From: Auricularia sp. M13 | Taxonomy: Eukaryota; Basidiomycota; Agaricomycetes; Auriculariales; Auriculariaceae | Assembly (NCBI GenBank): GCA_037042915.1 | Contig: CM073194.1 | Coordinates: 1,550,001-1,614,000 of the forward strand | Reading direction: 5' to 3' | Length of the DNA: 64,000 bases | Shown: positions 23,801-34,500 of the stretch, one piece after another | Layout of the letters: each line of letters starts with the position of its first letter | How positions within the stretch are numbered: position 1 is the first letter of the stretch | Made by a program: the position numbers and the translations under genes | The notes under the pieces: generated by a model | What the model was told of the DNA's origin: nothing | Database searches by the model: none | The model's input: only the letters and a program-made list of their open reading frames with translations

Positions 23801-24852
23801 CCTGCGGGTTCCGCGCGGGCGCCTTGCGGCCTTTGCGCGCGGGCTCGGGTCTGCTGGCTTGGTGCAGACGCTGCTTGTCTTCGGAGAGGTATGTTGCGTA
23901 GGCTTCCAGCGAGTTTGAGGCATTCCGCTGTATCAGAAGTGTCAGTTGCGATAGGATTATGAAAAAAAGTTCTACCAAAGCGATTTCGGACGTTTCGCGC
24001 GCATTCCACGCTTTCACTGCGCTGACGCGCGCTTTGGTGACGGCTATCATGAGCTTCTCGTAGTCTTCGGCTGGTCTGTGAGTCGAGTTGAACGACGAAT
24101 ACGCTTGTGACGTCTCTTCAAACGCTACGGTAGAGTTAGCGTGAACTAAACAATGTTCGGAAGTCAGCGTACCTGCATGAGGAGTTTGCAGCCTGGCCAG
24201 GAACAACTTGTCGATGCGCTCGACTTGGGCTTCGCGCTCGGACGCGTCCAGGGTTTCGAGCTGCTGCATCTCCCATTCGCAGAGCTTGTTCCATACTTGT
24301 GTCCCTGGTAACACCTGGTCAAGCGTCTTTCATCACGCAGTATGTCAAACGCACCTCTGTGAGGTGCCATGCACCGCGCTCGACGATGGCGGTCAACGCG
24401 TCGCGCGTGACCGTGACCTCGTCTACGTCCTCGCCGTCCTCGCCGCCAGCACCGAGAGCAAATAGGTCCTGGTGGTCGATGACAAACTGCATGTGTCTGA
24501 GCAGCAGTGGGACGCCTGGAATATATACTGAATGAGCTGGACTCTCTGGGCGAACACAACGCGTACTCAGGTAGTCCTGCTCTGCGCGCTGGTACATCTC
24601 GTGCACCTCCTTGACGCCGTCGAGCGTGTCCCCGAGCTCCTTCTCCTTGTGCTCGAGCAACGGGAGCCAGACGTCGGGGGGCGCGGCCATGACCATGACC
24701 ATAAGCTCGCGCGCCGCGGCCGCCTCGTCGAGCAGCCCGGCGTTGTGGGCGAGCTCGACGTTCTGGCGGTGAAGCTCGACCGCGCCCTGCTTGGCCGTTA
24801 TCTGCGTGATGAGCTCGGAGAGCGCGGTGAGCGTGTCTTCGGTGCTCGCCAT
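20894..24852 (-). CDS. SART3/Prp24-like U4/U6 snRNP assembly factor
   Basis: A multi-exon gene starting at ATG 24852 (MASTEDTLTALSELITQITA) and ending at TGA 20894. The N-terminal two thirds (about 24850-22800) are helical HAT (half-a-TPR) repeats, for example EVHEMYQRAEQDYL and LWEAWLAFEHLHG. RRMs follow: STVLVADLPKDVSEDALKKL, STLYVTNFPERTDDAAMRDL, RELFVAGLSRFTKREDLQTL with GFAFVEFEEP, and a divergent RSVRVRGLPAGTQ. The C-terminus ends DDFRKMLGL, matching the conserved Lsm2-8-binding tail of Prp24/SART3. Known role: reannealing U4 and U6 RNAs after splicing, in the nucleus. About a dozen short introns; I did not fix every boundary. Its 5' end was copied into fragments at 18936 and 35600. Confidence 0.88.
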
Positions 24853-26556
24853 GTTGGCGGGAGAGACTCAGAGCTGAGCGCGGTGTCAACTCCGCCCTTG
24901 ACTTGTCCAACGACGCCAGCCACGCCGTCGCGTCCGGCGCTAAGCCTGATCATCATCGCCACCCAGCGCGTTGTCGTGTTCTCAACTCGCTTGCATGCCT
25001 GTCCGATGCCCGTGTATGCGCTCGAAGTCTCTGCCCCGATCACTGGCGTTCATAGCACGCTGCCTGGCAATTAATGGCGCAGAGAAATGCTGCGAGCTTG
25101 ACGATGCTCAGAACTCCAACCAACTCCAGTGGACGTTCGAGCACGTCAAGCCGCCCATAGGACCGCATCCCAGCCACGCCCAACAGCCCGTCTTGCAATG
25201 ATCGCCCGTGAACTGTAGCCAGACTCGGCGCCAACGCTCGTCCGTCCGTTCTCCGCGTTTCCCAGCTCTTTTCTACTCTCCAGGCTATAACTGTTACCAA
25301 TCGCGCTGGCGTGTGAGTCTTTTAACACGCTGAAGCCGAGCTGCCTGGTCAACACTTGCTCCCGCCAACCATCGCGCTCATGGTCTCCTGTGCACCAGTG
25401 GCGCGTGTTCTACTAAAGACATGTCACTCGGGCGCTCAGAAATCACCCGACTCCTCCCGCGCAGCATGCCCAGCGTCGGCATGGACGCCCCAGACGTGAT
25501 CTGCACAGTCCAGGGCAATTGAGCAGCACCGCAGGCGGTTCATTCGCTCCCCCGCCATCCCAAGCTCATTTTCACGCTCTAGGTCACACTCCTCGTCACC
25601 AACGATTGATCAAGAGCCACCCGAAGCGTGGTGGGGCGCGAGCTCACGCCGCTCGCAGTACGTTCGCCATGCGCATTCACGAACGCCCGGCTGCCTGCGA
25701 CCCACCGATGTCAGGCGAATTTTACTATCAGAGTCGCTCACCGGATGTGTACGCTCCCGGGAGCACCGACGGTGCTCACGCTTCCCCGCGTTTCTGAGCT
25801 CATTTTATCACGCGAGCCTATCGCGTCAACGAGGTGCCAAATGCGAGATTGCGCGCTCCGTGAGACCCGCACGACCACCGACACCACTGGCACTCACGAT
25901 CTTGAGCAGGCAGCCGGCAGCCATTTCAGCGCGCGCGCACAACGTCCTGAAAGGCCATGCGGTGGTTCAAGAGCGCAGGATCGGCCCTCGTCGAGGCAGC
26001 GGGTCGGCCCTCGCGGACGTGAACGGCTCAATCTCGTCCGGACGGCAGAAACGCTTGAAGGCCTAAATACCGGCGATTTGACGTGCGCGTGGGCTCGTGC
26101 AGGCTCGATAAGCAGTGGAAAACGCGTACAGCTTGGTAGTTTGAAGCAAAAAATGGATTTTGCACCTCCACCCGCGCTACGCACCGTCTGAATGAGTTTC
26201 CCTGTGCCGGAATAAGGAGTACCAACAATGTACAAATACAGAGCCGCCAGCGACATCGTTTCGTTGCGTGAGTTTTTCTTCATAAGATAGCAAATAATCA
26301 CTCATAATACGGCGACCCATCGAGCGCGGCGTTCGGCGGCGGGTGAACTGCAATACGGGCTGCGGTGACGCGCCTGTCAATCCCCGAAGTTGGTCAACTG
26401 CAATGTTCAAACTCTCGTCCGATGTTGAATTTCGCAGCGTCTAAAATGTTCACAGCCATTTGCAGCGCAATTTGTTTATCAGGTATCAAGCTTCAAGGAC
26501 AGCGATATCGAAAGCAGGATGTCGAGATGTGGCATACAGTTACAGTAATGTGTGTT
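24853..26556. other. Intergenic, with duplicated segment
   Basis: Promoter of the SART3-like gene, then 3' flank of paralog B. Bases about 24890-25110 recur, diverged, at 35980-36160, and 26500-26550 recurs at 36165-36235. No gene is supported. Confidence 0.55.
25855..26215. repeat. Segmental duplicate, copy 1 (without MITE)
   Basis: Matches 28435-28590 plus 29206-29405, at about 80-90 per cent by eye, for example CTCGATAAGCAGTGGAAAAC, and a tail CTACGCACCGTCTGAATGAG. The second copy is split by a mariner-type MITE that is absent here. A third, shorter relative (about 38343-38405) lies 3' of paralog E. Confidence 0.7.
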
Positions 26557-28292
26557 TCACGAATCAGACGAGTCGGACTTCGGGCCATTCATCATGGCAC
26601 GCCAAAGCAGGTTAAATAGCTTCAGCGCGTTCCGCGCGTAATGGTCTTTCCCTTCGAGCATCTCCATGGCCTCCGATATCGGCACGGCTCTACCCTTGCC
26701 CAGCGGCGCGGACGAGTCGAAGCTGCCTGCGTACCAGTACGTTATGGCCTGTCGACCTTGCGAGTCCTCCTCCGTTTTGGCCACGAGATCCCACCACGTA
26801 TGAAACGTGACAAGGAAAGGGTCCGTCGTCCTGGTAGCCCACGCCCTCGCCTCCGACCGAGGCGTATCTTGACCTGGGACAGCGATATATTTCTTCCAGA
26901 TGCGGGGGAGAGCCAGGCGTGTGCTCTGCGTGCATTGTCAACAGCGAAAACATATTGTAGAGCGTGAACACACCGCGATCTTGACACAGCTGAAAGGGTC
27001 CAATAGTAACTTGTTCGGGTCTTTATCGCCGTTGTCCCGAGAGCTACGAGGAAACGTCATGACCTCAGGCAAAAAGCTCATGGCCTCATGCGAGAAGACC
27101 GTGCCCGGTTCGACGTATACGCAGCCAGTCCGTTTGTCAAACAGAACGACACCGGTCCTAACGATGTAATCCCTGCAATGGAGTCAACATAGACCGCGGT
27201 TGGTTTGAGCTACCAGCGAGAGCACACTTACGCGGCGGGCCAAAATGCGTAGCAGATGGTCGGTGTCGAATTGGGCGTTGCAACTGGAAATACGGGACGA
27301 TAAACCATCGCGGGTGTATAAAAATCAGAATCTTCTGGGCGTCGTTCTAACTGTTGAGCTGCACTGCCGTTGTCGCCCGCTGACAGTTGCCGGAGCTCCA
27401 AGGGCAGGTCTTTCGTGGCCGCCAAGATCTTCTTGAAGAAACGCAGGACTTCGACGGCGACAACGTCGTACAGGTCCTGGTTCTGAATCAACTCCACCGC
27501 ATCGTCTACGGAGAGAAAGTGCACGGCGCAATAAGCGCCGGTCGGTTCCGCTGCTGGCTGACGACCAGCGCGCAGTATCCCGCCATACCACCACACGATT
27601 GACTGACGACCGTCGTGGACACCAGGCAGATTGGAGGCTGGGAGGTAGCCAATGTCGACAGCAATCGAGAACGGCGCCGTGGTGACAGTGTCGCTAAACG
27701 TGAGTTCTGGTGCTGGCCAGCCCTCTTCCTCAGGATTCTCAGCACGATACCGCCTCGTAGGCTCGCAGAGCGGCAAACGATCGATCACATAGCCGGTCTA
27801 GAAGTAGTAAGAATCAATAAACCCGGAGTGGACATAAAAAAACTGCATGGACCTCGACTAGGTAGCCCAGCGGTGACCGCAGTAGATCGTCCAAGCAAGA
27901 AGGGACACGAGAACGAGGCAGCCCAATCACGTGAGTGAAAGAGTCTTCGACGAGGAGCACTTCATCCTTGTCGTTGATAATGATACACACCCTGCACCCA
28001 ATCCTTCTCAATCCATTTTCGGTGGCACAAAAGAGGTGGAAAATGCTTTGGATGGATTTTCCCCCTGTTTTTGAAGCCTTTTCCCTGTTTTTAGCATTTT
28101 CCACTTCTTTTGTGCCACGGAAAATGACTTGATAAGGATTGGCTGCAGGGTGTGATAGCGCCTGTTTGGAAGACTAGATCACTTGGAGAAGGTCAGTCAC
28201 TCAACAGACTACGGGAAGGCCACATGCGAAACACAATAAATGCCATGCGACATAAGGCGCGAGCTAAACTCTGTAAGGTACGGCAAGGCCAT
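26557..28292 (-). pseudogene. Paralog B: tandem degenerate-Nudix gene interrupted by a MITE
   Basis: Exons 28292-28228, 28181-27853, 27797-27232, 27172-26974 and 26925-26557. Without the 169-bp insert and its 3-bp duplication, exon 2 is 157 nt, exactly as in A, C, D and E, and the protein would be 451 aa. The leader is MALPYLTEFSSRLMSHGIYC. Half 1: GLPRSRVPSCLDDLLRSPLG, TGYVIDRLPLCEPTRRY and IVWWYGGILRAG. Half 2: VRTGVVLFDKRTGCVYVE, STRLALPRIWKKY, FHTWWDLVAK and ITYWYAGSFDSS. Intron 1 has a GC donor (GCATGT) where D and E have GTATGT. The insert shifts the frame. An ATG inside the MITE reopens the frame from 28104, so a shortened protein with a transposon-derived N-terminus is possible. Confidence 0.75.
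27986..28154. mobile_element. Foldback MITE in exon 2 of paralog B (169 bp)
   Basis: The two ends are inverted repeats of about 60 bp with a few mismatches (outer CACACCCTGCACCCAATCCT; inner GTGGCACAAAAGAGGTGGAA). The whole element is nearly a hairpin with a T-rich centre. It is flanked by ATA at 27983-27985 and 28155-28157, read as a 3-bp target duplication. Comparison with four uninterrupted paralogs proves the insertion and its exact size. The superfamily is uncertain; 3-bp duplications suggest PIF/Harbinger-like. Confidence 0.85.
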
Positions 28293-28434
28293 CGAGCGTG
28301 GCGTTGAGCGTGGGGTAAATTGTGGGGTCAGGACGAGCCTATTTGTGCGAGGTTGGTTGAGGTAAGTAGAGATGGTAGAGGTAGGTAGATGGTTGGCCGC
28401 GGCGGAGATTTCCGCGAGCGTTCGGAGGTGCCGA

Positions 28435-29405
28435 ATGCGATATTGCAGGCTCCGTGCTGAGACTCGCACGGCCGCCGACCACAATGACACTCACGAGTCC
28501 GCCCGCAAGCCATTCCAGCGCGCGCAAAGCGCCTCCGAACAGACATGCGGCGCGTCGAGCAGCGGTTCACGTCCTACGGCCTTCGGCTGACCTACAGCCG
28601 TTTGCCTAAGTTCGTGGACACCCGTCGATTTTTTCAGGGCCCGGTCCGAGCCGGAAACCCCGACTCCGACGCTTCCGAACGAACGCTGGGCTCAGAGCAG
28701 GCGCTCTTTGAGGCTACAGCACGAGTGTATAGGCCCATTTTAGGCATAATACACGCATTGTGAGCTTGTGGTATCGATTTTAAGCGTTTAGAAGACATTC
28801 TGAGCGAGTTAGTGCCACGGCCCCAGATCCTCCGGGAACACTTCACCACTTTTACCATCCGCAAGCTATCTTTCAACACCGGATTCTCATCCTTATCCAT
28901 AGAAAACGATTTTAGGTTCGCTGCGCGCAGTTAAAGCAAGCACAGCGCTCATATAGTGCTCGGAGTCTGGGAACGGCCCCAACGCCGCTGGCGGCCTAGT
29001 AAAAGACATAGACACAATTATTTTGACGTAATCCCACTGTTATAACATGCCATAACCTCTTAGAAGGCCTCTGAGGTGCGGGCAGCGCTCAAAGAGCGGT
29101 CGAGAGCGCCGTGGGCAGCGGGACAACGTTCGGGGTCGGGGTTTCCGGCTCGGACCGGGCCCCGAAAAAAATCGGCGGGTGTCCACGAACTTAGGCAAAC
29201 GGCTGTAAACCACCCAATCTCGTCCGGACGGCAGCAACGCTTGCAGGCCTACATAACGGCGATTTGACGTGCGCATGGGCTCATGCAGGCTCGATAAGCA
29301 GTGGAAAACGCGTACGTACCCGTCTTGGTAGTTCAAAGCAATAAACGGATTTTGCACCTGCACCCCCGCTACGCACCGTCTGAATGAGTTTCCCCGTGCC
29401 GGAAT
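28435..29405. repeat. Segmental duplicate, copy 2 (split by a MITE)
   Basis: The two halves, 28435-28590 and 29206-29405, correspond to 25855-26215. The mariner-type MITE at 28595-29205 lies between them. The promoter region of paralog B (28230-28330) also resembles that of paralog D (37720-37850). Confidence 0.65.
28595..29205. mobile_element. Tc1/mariner-type MITE (611 bp)
   Basis: Inverted repeats of about 80 bp with some mismatches begin CAGCCGTTTGCCTAAGTTCG at 28595 and end with the complement at 29205. TA flanks both sides (28593-28594, 29206-29207). It has no transposase frame and is unrelated in sequence to the MITE at 8113. Confidence 0.85.
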
Positions 29406-29618
29406 ATCAGCGTCGACAATATGTATCAGGATGAAGGCTAAACTGTGAAAAGTGACGTGTGCTGTCGATTGACTACGTTCCAGGATGGCGAGCGACGTCA
29501 CCGGTCGTGGCCCCCGCCACCGAGATGTGCGGCGACGAACCCCTCCTAATTTGAACGGCGAACGAATGATGTACTGTCAGTAGGTATTTATTTGCGGATG
29601 CACGAGTCATTTGGTGCG

Positions 29619-29935
29619 CATGGTAAACCGATGATGCCGGTTACGGCCCTACGGGGTCTTCAACGAGAATTACATGAGCTTTATGGTTGAGCATAACGGC
29701 AGCCATTCGAAAGACAAGGTCACTGCGAGACCGTCAACGGATGGCAGAGCAACGAACGATGAGACATACGAGGTACATTGTGCAGCCTGGTATATGTGGT
29801 AAGAGCTTTCGCTCCCTGCTGTATAACACGGGCGCTTCATATCCTCGCCGAGCTAGGAACCATGACGTTCGCGACGTCGTGCAAAGGAGAGATCGAGCCG
29901 CTTGCCGAACGATATTGAGCGAGTTATAACTTAAG
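29619..29935 (-). pseudogene. Truncated sixth copy: 5' end of an E-like paralog
   Basis: Very similar to 39853-40160 (paralog E). It keeps the leader exon (MKRPCYTAGSESSYHIYQAA), the GTATGT intron and the first part of exon 2, then breaks off at about 29619 before the LPRS turn. It sits just downstream of paralog C in the same orientation. It is the product of an incomplete duplication and cannot make the full protein. Confidence 0.8.
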
Positions 29936-29985
29936 ATAACTTATGTAAACATATTTTGATTGGCTCGCGAGGGCTCTCAATACCA

Positions 29986-31565
29986 TTACGATGCATCCTC
30001 AGGATCATCCTTACATGCATCCCACATATCAAGAATCCAGATCAGCGCAGCCGACGCGTATGGATCCTTCTCGAGCCGCGACGGAGCATCCGCCACAGGC
30101 ACCACGATACAGTACTCAACCAACCCAAGGAACCTTTGTACATCATTGAAATTGCGAGGAGTGCGCCATAATGCCACTTTCCCCATCTTGTCCTCTGCCA
30201 TATAAATACCATCATCAGTGATGATTATGCCCCACAGGCTGCGAGGCGTCGAACCGTCCGCTATACCAAAACGTTATAGCCTGCCGTCCCCGAGATTGTT
30301 GAATATATGTGCCTCGGAAGTCCCAAGTGGTGTTCAGTGTCACGAGAAACGGGTCCGTCGTCTTGTCCATGAGCATGTCGGATTGCGCCCGAGGCTCCTC
30401 CTCGCCTTCGACCCAGTTGTATATCTTTGTCATCCGGGGGAGCGGTAGACGGTCGCACTGGGAATGCGACATGTCGCTTAAGAGACTAATGGGGCCACCG
30501 AGAGGGACACGACGCACTGCAGTATTCGCGCATGCCAGCGGGTTTTGTAAAAGAGTTCCCATCTCGGTGTCATCGCTGGTTCCTCGAGGAAAGGTTGCTA
30601 TTCCGGACTCGGCATCCTCGATGAGGAGCACACAGTTGCGCACTGTGTCAAAAAGAACGGCCCCCGTCTTGACCAAAATGTCTCTAGTTATCGATCAGCG
30701 TCTTAGTATTAACCCGAAAGTACGGCTTACGGTGTCGCCCAGAATGCAAAGTTCACGATATCATGCGTGCTCGATGTCTTGAGGACATACAAAGGGTCGG
30801 ACATCATCGAGGCAGGATAGCAGGCAATATCATTCGCGTGTCGCGTCCAGGTCGACGGCCGCGGGCCCTTCGCAATTTGCTGCAGGTTAAAGTTCGGCAG
30901 CGCTCGGGTTGCGGTCCAAATCTCCTTGAAAAGGCGCAGAGCAAACACGCCGACAGCATCCGCCGCTGGCGGCTGGTTGCCGATGAAGTAGATCGCCTTG
31001 TCGATCGGTACGAAGTGCACGAATGCTCGTTTCACTTCCGGGATATCCGCGAGCCGGGTGTGGGTGACGCCACTATACCACCAGACGATGGACTGGCGGC
31101 TATCCGCGATGTGTGCCATATTCGAAGCAGCAATGAATATGATGTCGAACGCGATGGCGAATGGGGCAGTGGTTAATTGTTCGTCGAAGGCCAGTTCGGG
31201 TCGTGGGTCCGGCTGGGTCTCAGGGGAGTCTTTATATCGCCGTTTGGTCGTACAGAGTGGTAAACGGTCGACAACGCAACCGGTCTGATATTCCGTCAAG
31301 CTGAAGATAGCCGGATACAAGGTGAAACTTGCCTCTTCCAAAAACCCAAGTGGATCCTTCAGCAAATCGTCCAGACAGTGTGGGGCGTACGAGCGGGGGA
31401 GCCCAATAATGCGTGATACGGGATCTTCGACCAAGAGTACATCGCCGTCGCCGTTCAACACGATAGCCCCTGTTTGATAGACTAGGTCGCTAAGGATAAT
31501 GTCAGATTTATGTTGGCAGAACTTGATTCAATATACGCAGTATTATATCCAGCGTGCGGTATGTG
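29986..31565 (-). pseudogene. Paralog C: tandem degenerate-Nudix gene, split by a hAT element
   Basis: Exon 1 is divided: 35526-35491 on the far side of the hAT element and 31565-31537 here; together they give 65 nt, the same as in A, B and D. Then 31489-31333, 31284-30731, 30683-30518 and a last exon 30457-30236 plus 30114-29986. Half 1: YQTGAIVLNGDGDVLLVED, GLPRSYAPHCLDDLLKDPLG, EETGCVVDRLPLC and IVWWYSGV. Half 2: VKTGAVLFDTVRNCVLL, FPRGTSDD, CDRLPLPRMTKIY, ITFWYSGRFDAS. Intron 2 has a GC donor (GCAAGT). The last exon holds a 121-nt retroelement-derived stretch. C keeps the EETG of the Nudix box best. It probably makes no normal mRNA while the hAT copy is present. Confidence 0.75.
30115..30235 (-). 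mobile_element. Ty3/Gypsy retrotransposon fossil fragment inside paralog C
   Basis: About 40 codons resembling the C-terminal end of a Gypsy reverse transcriptase (the W-x-TPRN and DVQRFLGL signatures). Only this fragment is present, with no LTRs and no other domains, so it is a short broken fossil. It begins with GT and ends with AG on the gene's strand and lies in phase 0 of the host exon, so it could be removed as an intron. Age not determinable; the host copies A, B, D and E lack it. Confidence 0.7.
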
Positions 31566-31573
31566 ATACTTGC

Positions 31574-34500
31574 TAGGGATGAGAACGGATGACAGTATCC
31601 GCGGATAAGTATCCGCGTTCTGCGGAACGGGTAGTATCCGATCTGTACATAATCTACCCGGATAATCTGTCGTTGTCTACACGTTCGGATACCAGATCAG
31701 GTGGTGTGCGCTGGTGTATCCGCAGATACCATACATCCTGCAATTGATCATCCAGCATGACTCGAACCTTATTCTGGCCTACAAAAGCGACCGGGATCAT
31801 CCGGAAAAATTTTGTGACTCTCTGCACCAGCACCGAACGTAGTGCAGTGCCGTGCAACCATGCACCTTGCCTCCCTCTGGGTTTTTGTAATCTTTATTCT
31901 CGTCGGCCCTGTCATTGGCCTACTCATCAAAGCTCGTCGACGTAAACGCGCCTTGTTTCTACTCGGACGTAATAGTCGGACACGGCCGCGACAGCATCCG
32001 CCAAGATCCAGAAAGCCGACTCGGGCTCGCCGGCTACTCATTGTCCAGCGCGTCCGACACAGTGTGCCGATTGCCACAGAACGTATCCAAAGTACGTCAC
32101 AAGGACATTGGCCTTCCTTGACGCTTATTTCATCCACAGAATCTTTCCAGACGCTCTATATCCGAGGCTGCCATGCACAGCCGTGGAAGATCGGTGCGTG
32201 CGTGTGCCAATGCTATCTTGTGATTCACTAACTCCTTCACGCTTCGCAGTCGTGGGCACAGATGCATCTGTGGCCGAGGTGCTGTATGAGGTCCAACGTC
32301 GATACGGTGTCCCGGCTGCCGACGGCGTGCTCTTCAAGTCATCGCGATATGCGCCGCTCCACCCTGCTGAATCCATTTCATCGCTACGTCTCGACGATCT
32401 GTCTATCCTAGTCTGGAGTCCACGCCTCCGCGGTGGAGCCTCAGTATCAGATACTTTGGCGGCTACACCATCTACTGCTAACACGGGAGAGGAGTCGACG
32501 CCGGCGCCTGAGGAGTCTGATGGACACGATTCGGACGGTCAGCCTCAGGCCAAGAGGCGTCGCACGACCATTCGGGCAAAGGGCTTGAATGCTAAATCGG
32601 ATTCTGACGTATGGGACAACGCTGACGAAGAGATCATCAGTGCGTACTCAGACAAGCTTATGGTCTTGATGTGAGCTCACTTTGGACTTGCAGAGGATGC
32701 TGTTGAGTCTTGGCGGTCAACTGTTTACGACCACTATCATATCTCGATCAAGCGGGAGGAGAAGGGCAGCAAACGGACAATGTACTACGTATTAACCTGC
32801 AAGACGCACCCTGAAACCCATGAGAAGCAACTGCGCGCTCGTGAAGGTTTTGCTGCAAAGGGCACGGGCAACTTCCGGAAGACGGCAAAGGCTTGCGATG
32901 AGCGTCACGGGGCTTCAACGAAGGCAAAGCAGCTCACAATCGAGGAAACCAGGTCGACCTACACGCGGGCGCGCCACCGCGCAATTCTTGCGCTACGCAC
33001 CGCCGTCTCGAGTCGACCGTTCAATGCCCTAGAGGACAAGTACTACAAGCTCGAGGTCGACCTGCTGCGACCTGGGACAATCATACCACACCGTACGACA
33101 ACCTCGACCGACGTCAAGTTCCTGCATGACAAGATCCGCGGCAGCTTGGTGACATATTTTAAAGTCAGTGCCATTCAGGGCATCACTGCATTGAGGTGCT
33201 CACCTTCTACAGAACTACACCGGCGCTGTACACGTCGTTATTGATGGCTGGACAGCGCCAAATGTTGCGTCGTACCTCGGCATTATCCTCGTTTGGTGGG
33301 AACAGAAGATCAATCGCTCGATCCTCGAGTTTGAACAGTGAGTACGCGCCTGATTGTCGAGCGGCTTCCTCAGACCTCCTCAGTATCACCGAGTCGCACA
33401 CAGGCGAGCACCTTGCAGAGTGCCTGGCAAAGTGCTTGAATGAGTATCATATCAAGCCGTTCACCATCTGCGCCGACAATGCGACGAACAATGACAAGTT
33501 GGTGCGCATCCTGCCCAGCCACATCCCCGAGTTCGGCGGCATGAAGCGACGCATCCGCTGCTTCGCGCACATCATTAACCTCATGGCCAAGGTGAGTTGA
33601 CTCCGGGGATTGCTAGGTCTTGTACTCACAAATGTAGACGTATATTTCGCTCTTCTTTGAGAAACCCAAGAAGAAGCGCGGTGTCGTGAAAGTGCAGGTC
33701 GGCAGCAAGCGTACCAGAGCATATGCGGAGGAAGAAGAGGAGTTCGACACCGGCGAGGAGATCATCGAAGATCCTGACGGCATCTATTTGGGCGCGGAGG
33801 GTGACGACGACGTAGACGAAGCCAAGGAGGCCCACGACATCGTCGCCATCACAAAGGCTGCCGGTGCCGCCTACGCCAGAGCCGCTGAGCTGGGCATCTC
33901 TGTTACCAATGACCAAAAGACAACCGCACTCCAGCTTTTCCCCAAGGTGCGTGAACAAGAGTGAGCTGCTGGCAATGCCATCTAACAGAGCTTCCAGGTC
34001 GCCGGGCTAGTGCGGCGGGTACACGATGCACCGGTCCTGGCAAAGCGCTTTAAAGAGCATGTCGAAGCAGATAAGGACCTCTGCGCGAAGACTAAAAAGC
34101 GCGCACTAGACCGTCGTGTTCCAACCCGCTGGAATTCGGACTTTGTTTGCCTTGGCGCTCACCTCCTCCTTCGCGGGCCGGTGAAGCTCTTGACGTCCGA
34201 ACCCGCATACGACTTGACAAAATACAAGCTCACCCCATCGCAGTGGACGCTTGCTGACGCGCTTCACAAGACGTTGCCAGTCAGTTTTCATTACTTGCTT
34301 GCCCAATCGCATTTGCTGATAGTGCGCGCCCAGCTCTTCGATGCCCCAACGAAGCTCTTCTCGCGAACCGAGTTACCGCTTGTACACGACGTCGTTCCAA
34401 TGATTGAGCACATGGAGCTCCAGCTGGAGCGCATCCGCGACGACAAGGAAAAGCCGCCAATCCTGCGCGTTGCCGCAATTGCGGCACTGGACGTTGTCGG

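Noticed and set aside
22785-24009. Many long frames on both strands within the SART3-like gene
   Set aside because: They are GC-driven shadows; only the minus-strand frames giving HAT repeats and RRMs have homology and splice logic.
24314-24852. Separate small gene for the first SART3 exon
   Set aside because: It splices in phase to the following exons; it is the 5' end of the large gene.
31859-31945. Apparent transmembrane helix at the start of the hAT transposase
   Set aside because: The hydrophobic stretch is better read as a GT-AG intron; the frame after the AG (LVDVNAPCFYSDV) is more protein-like.
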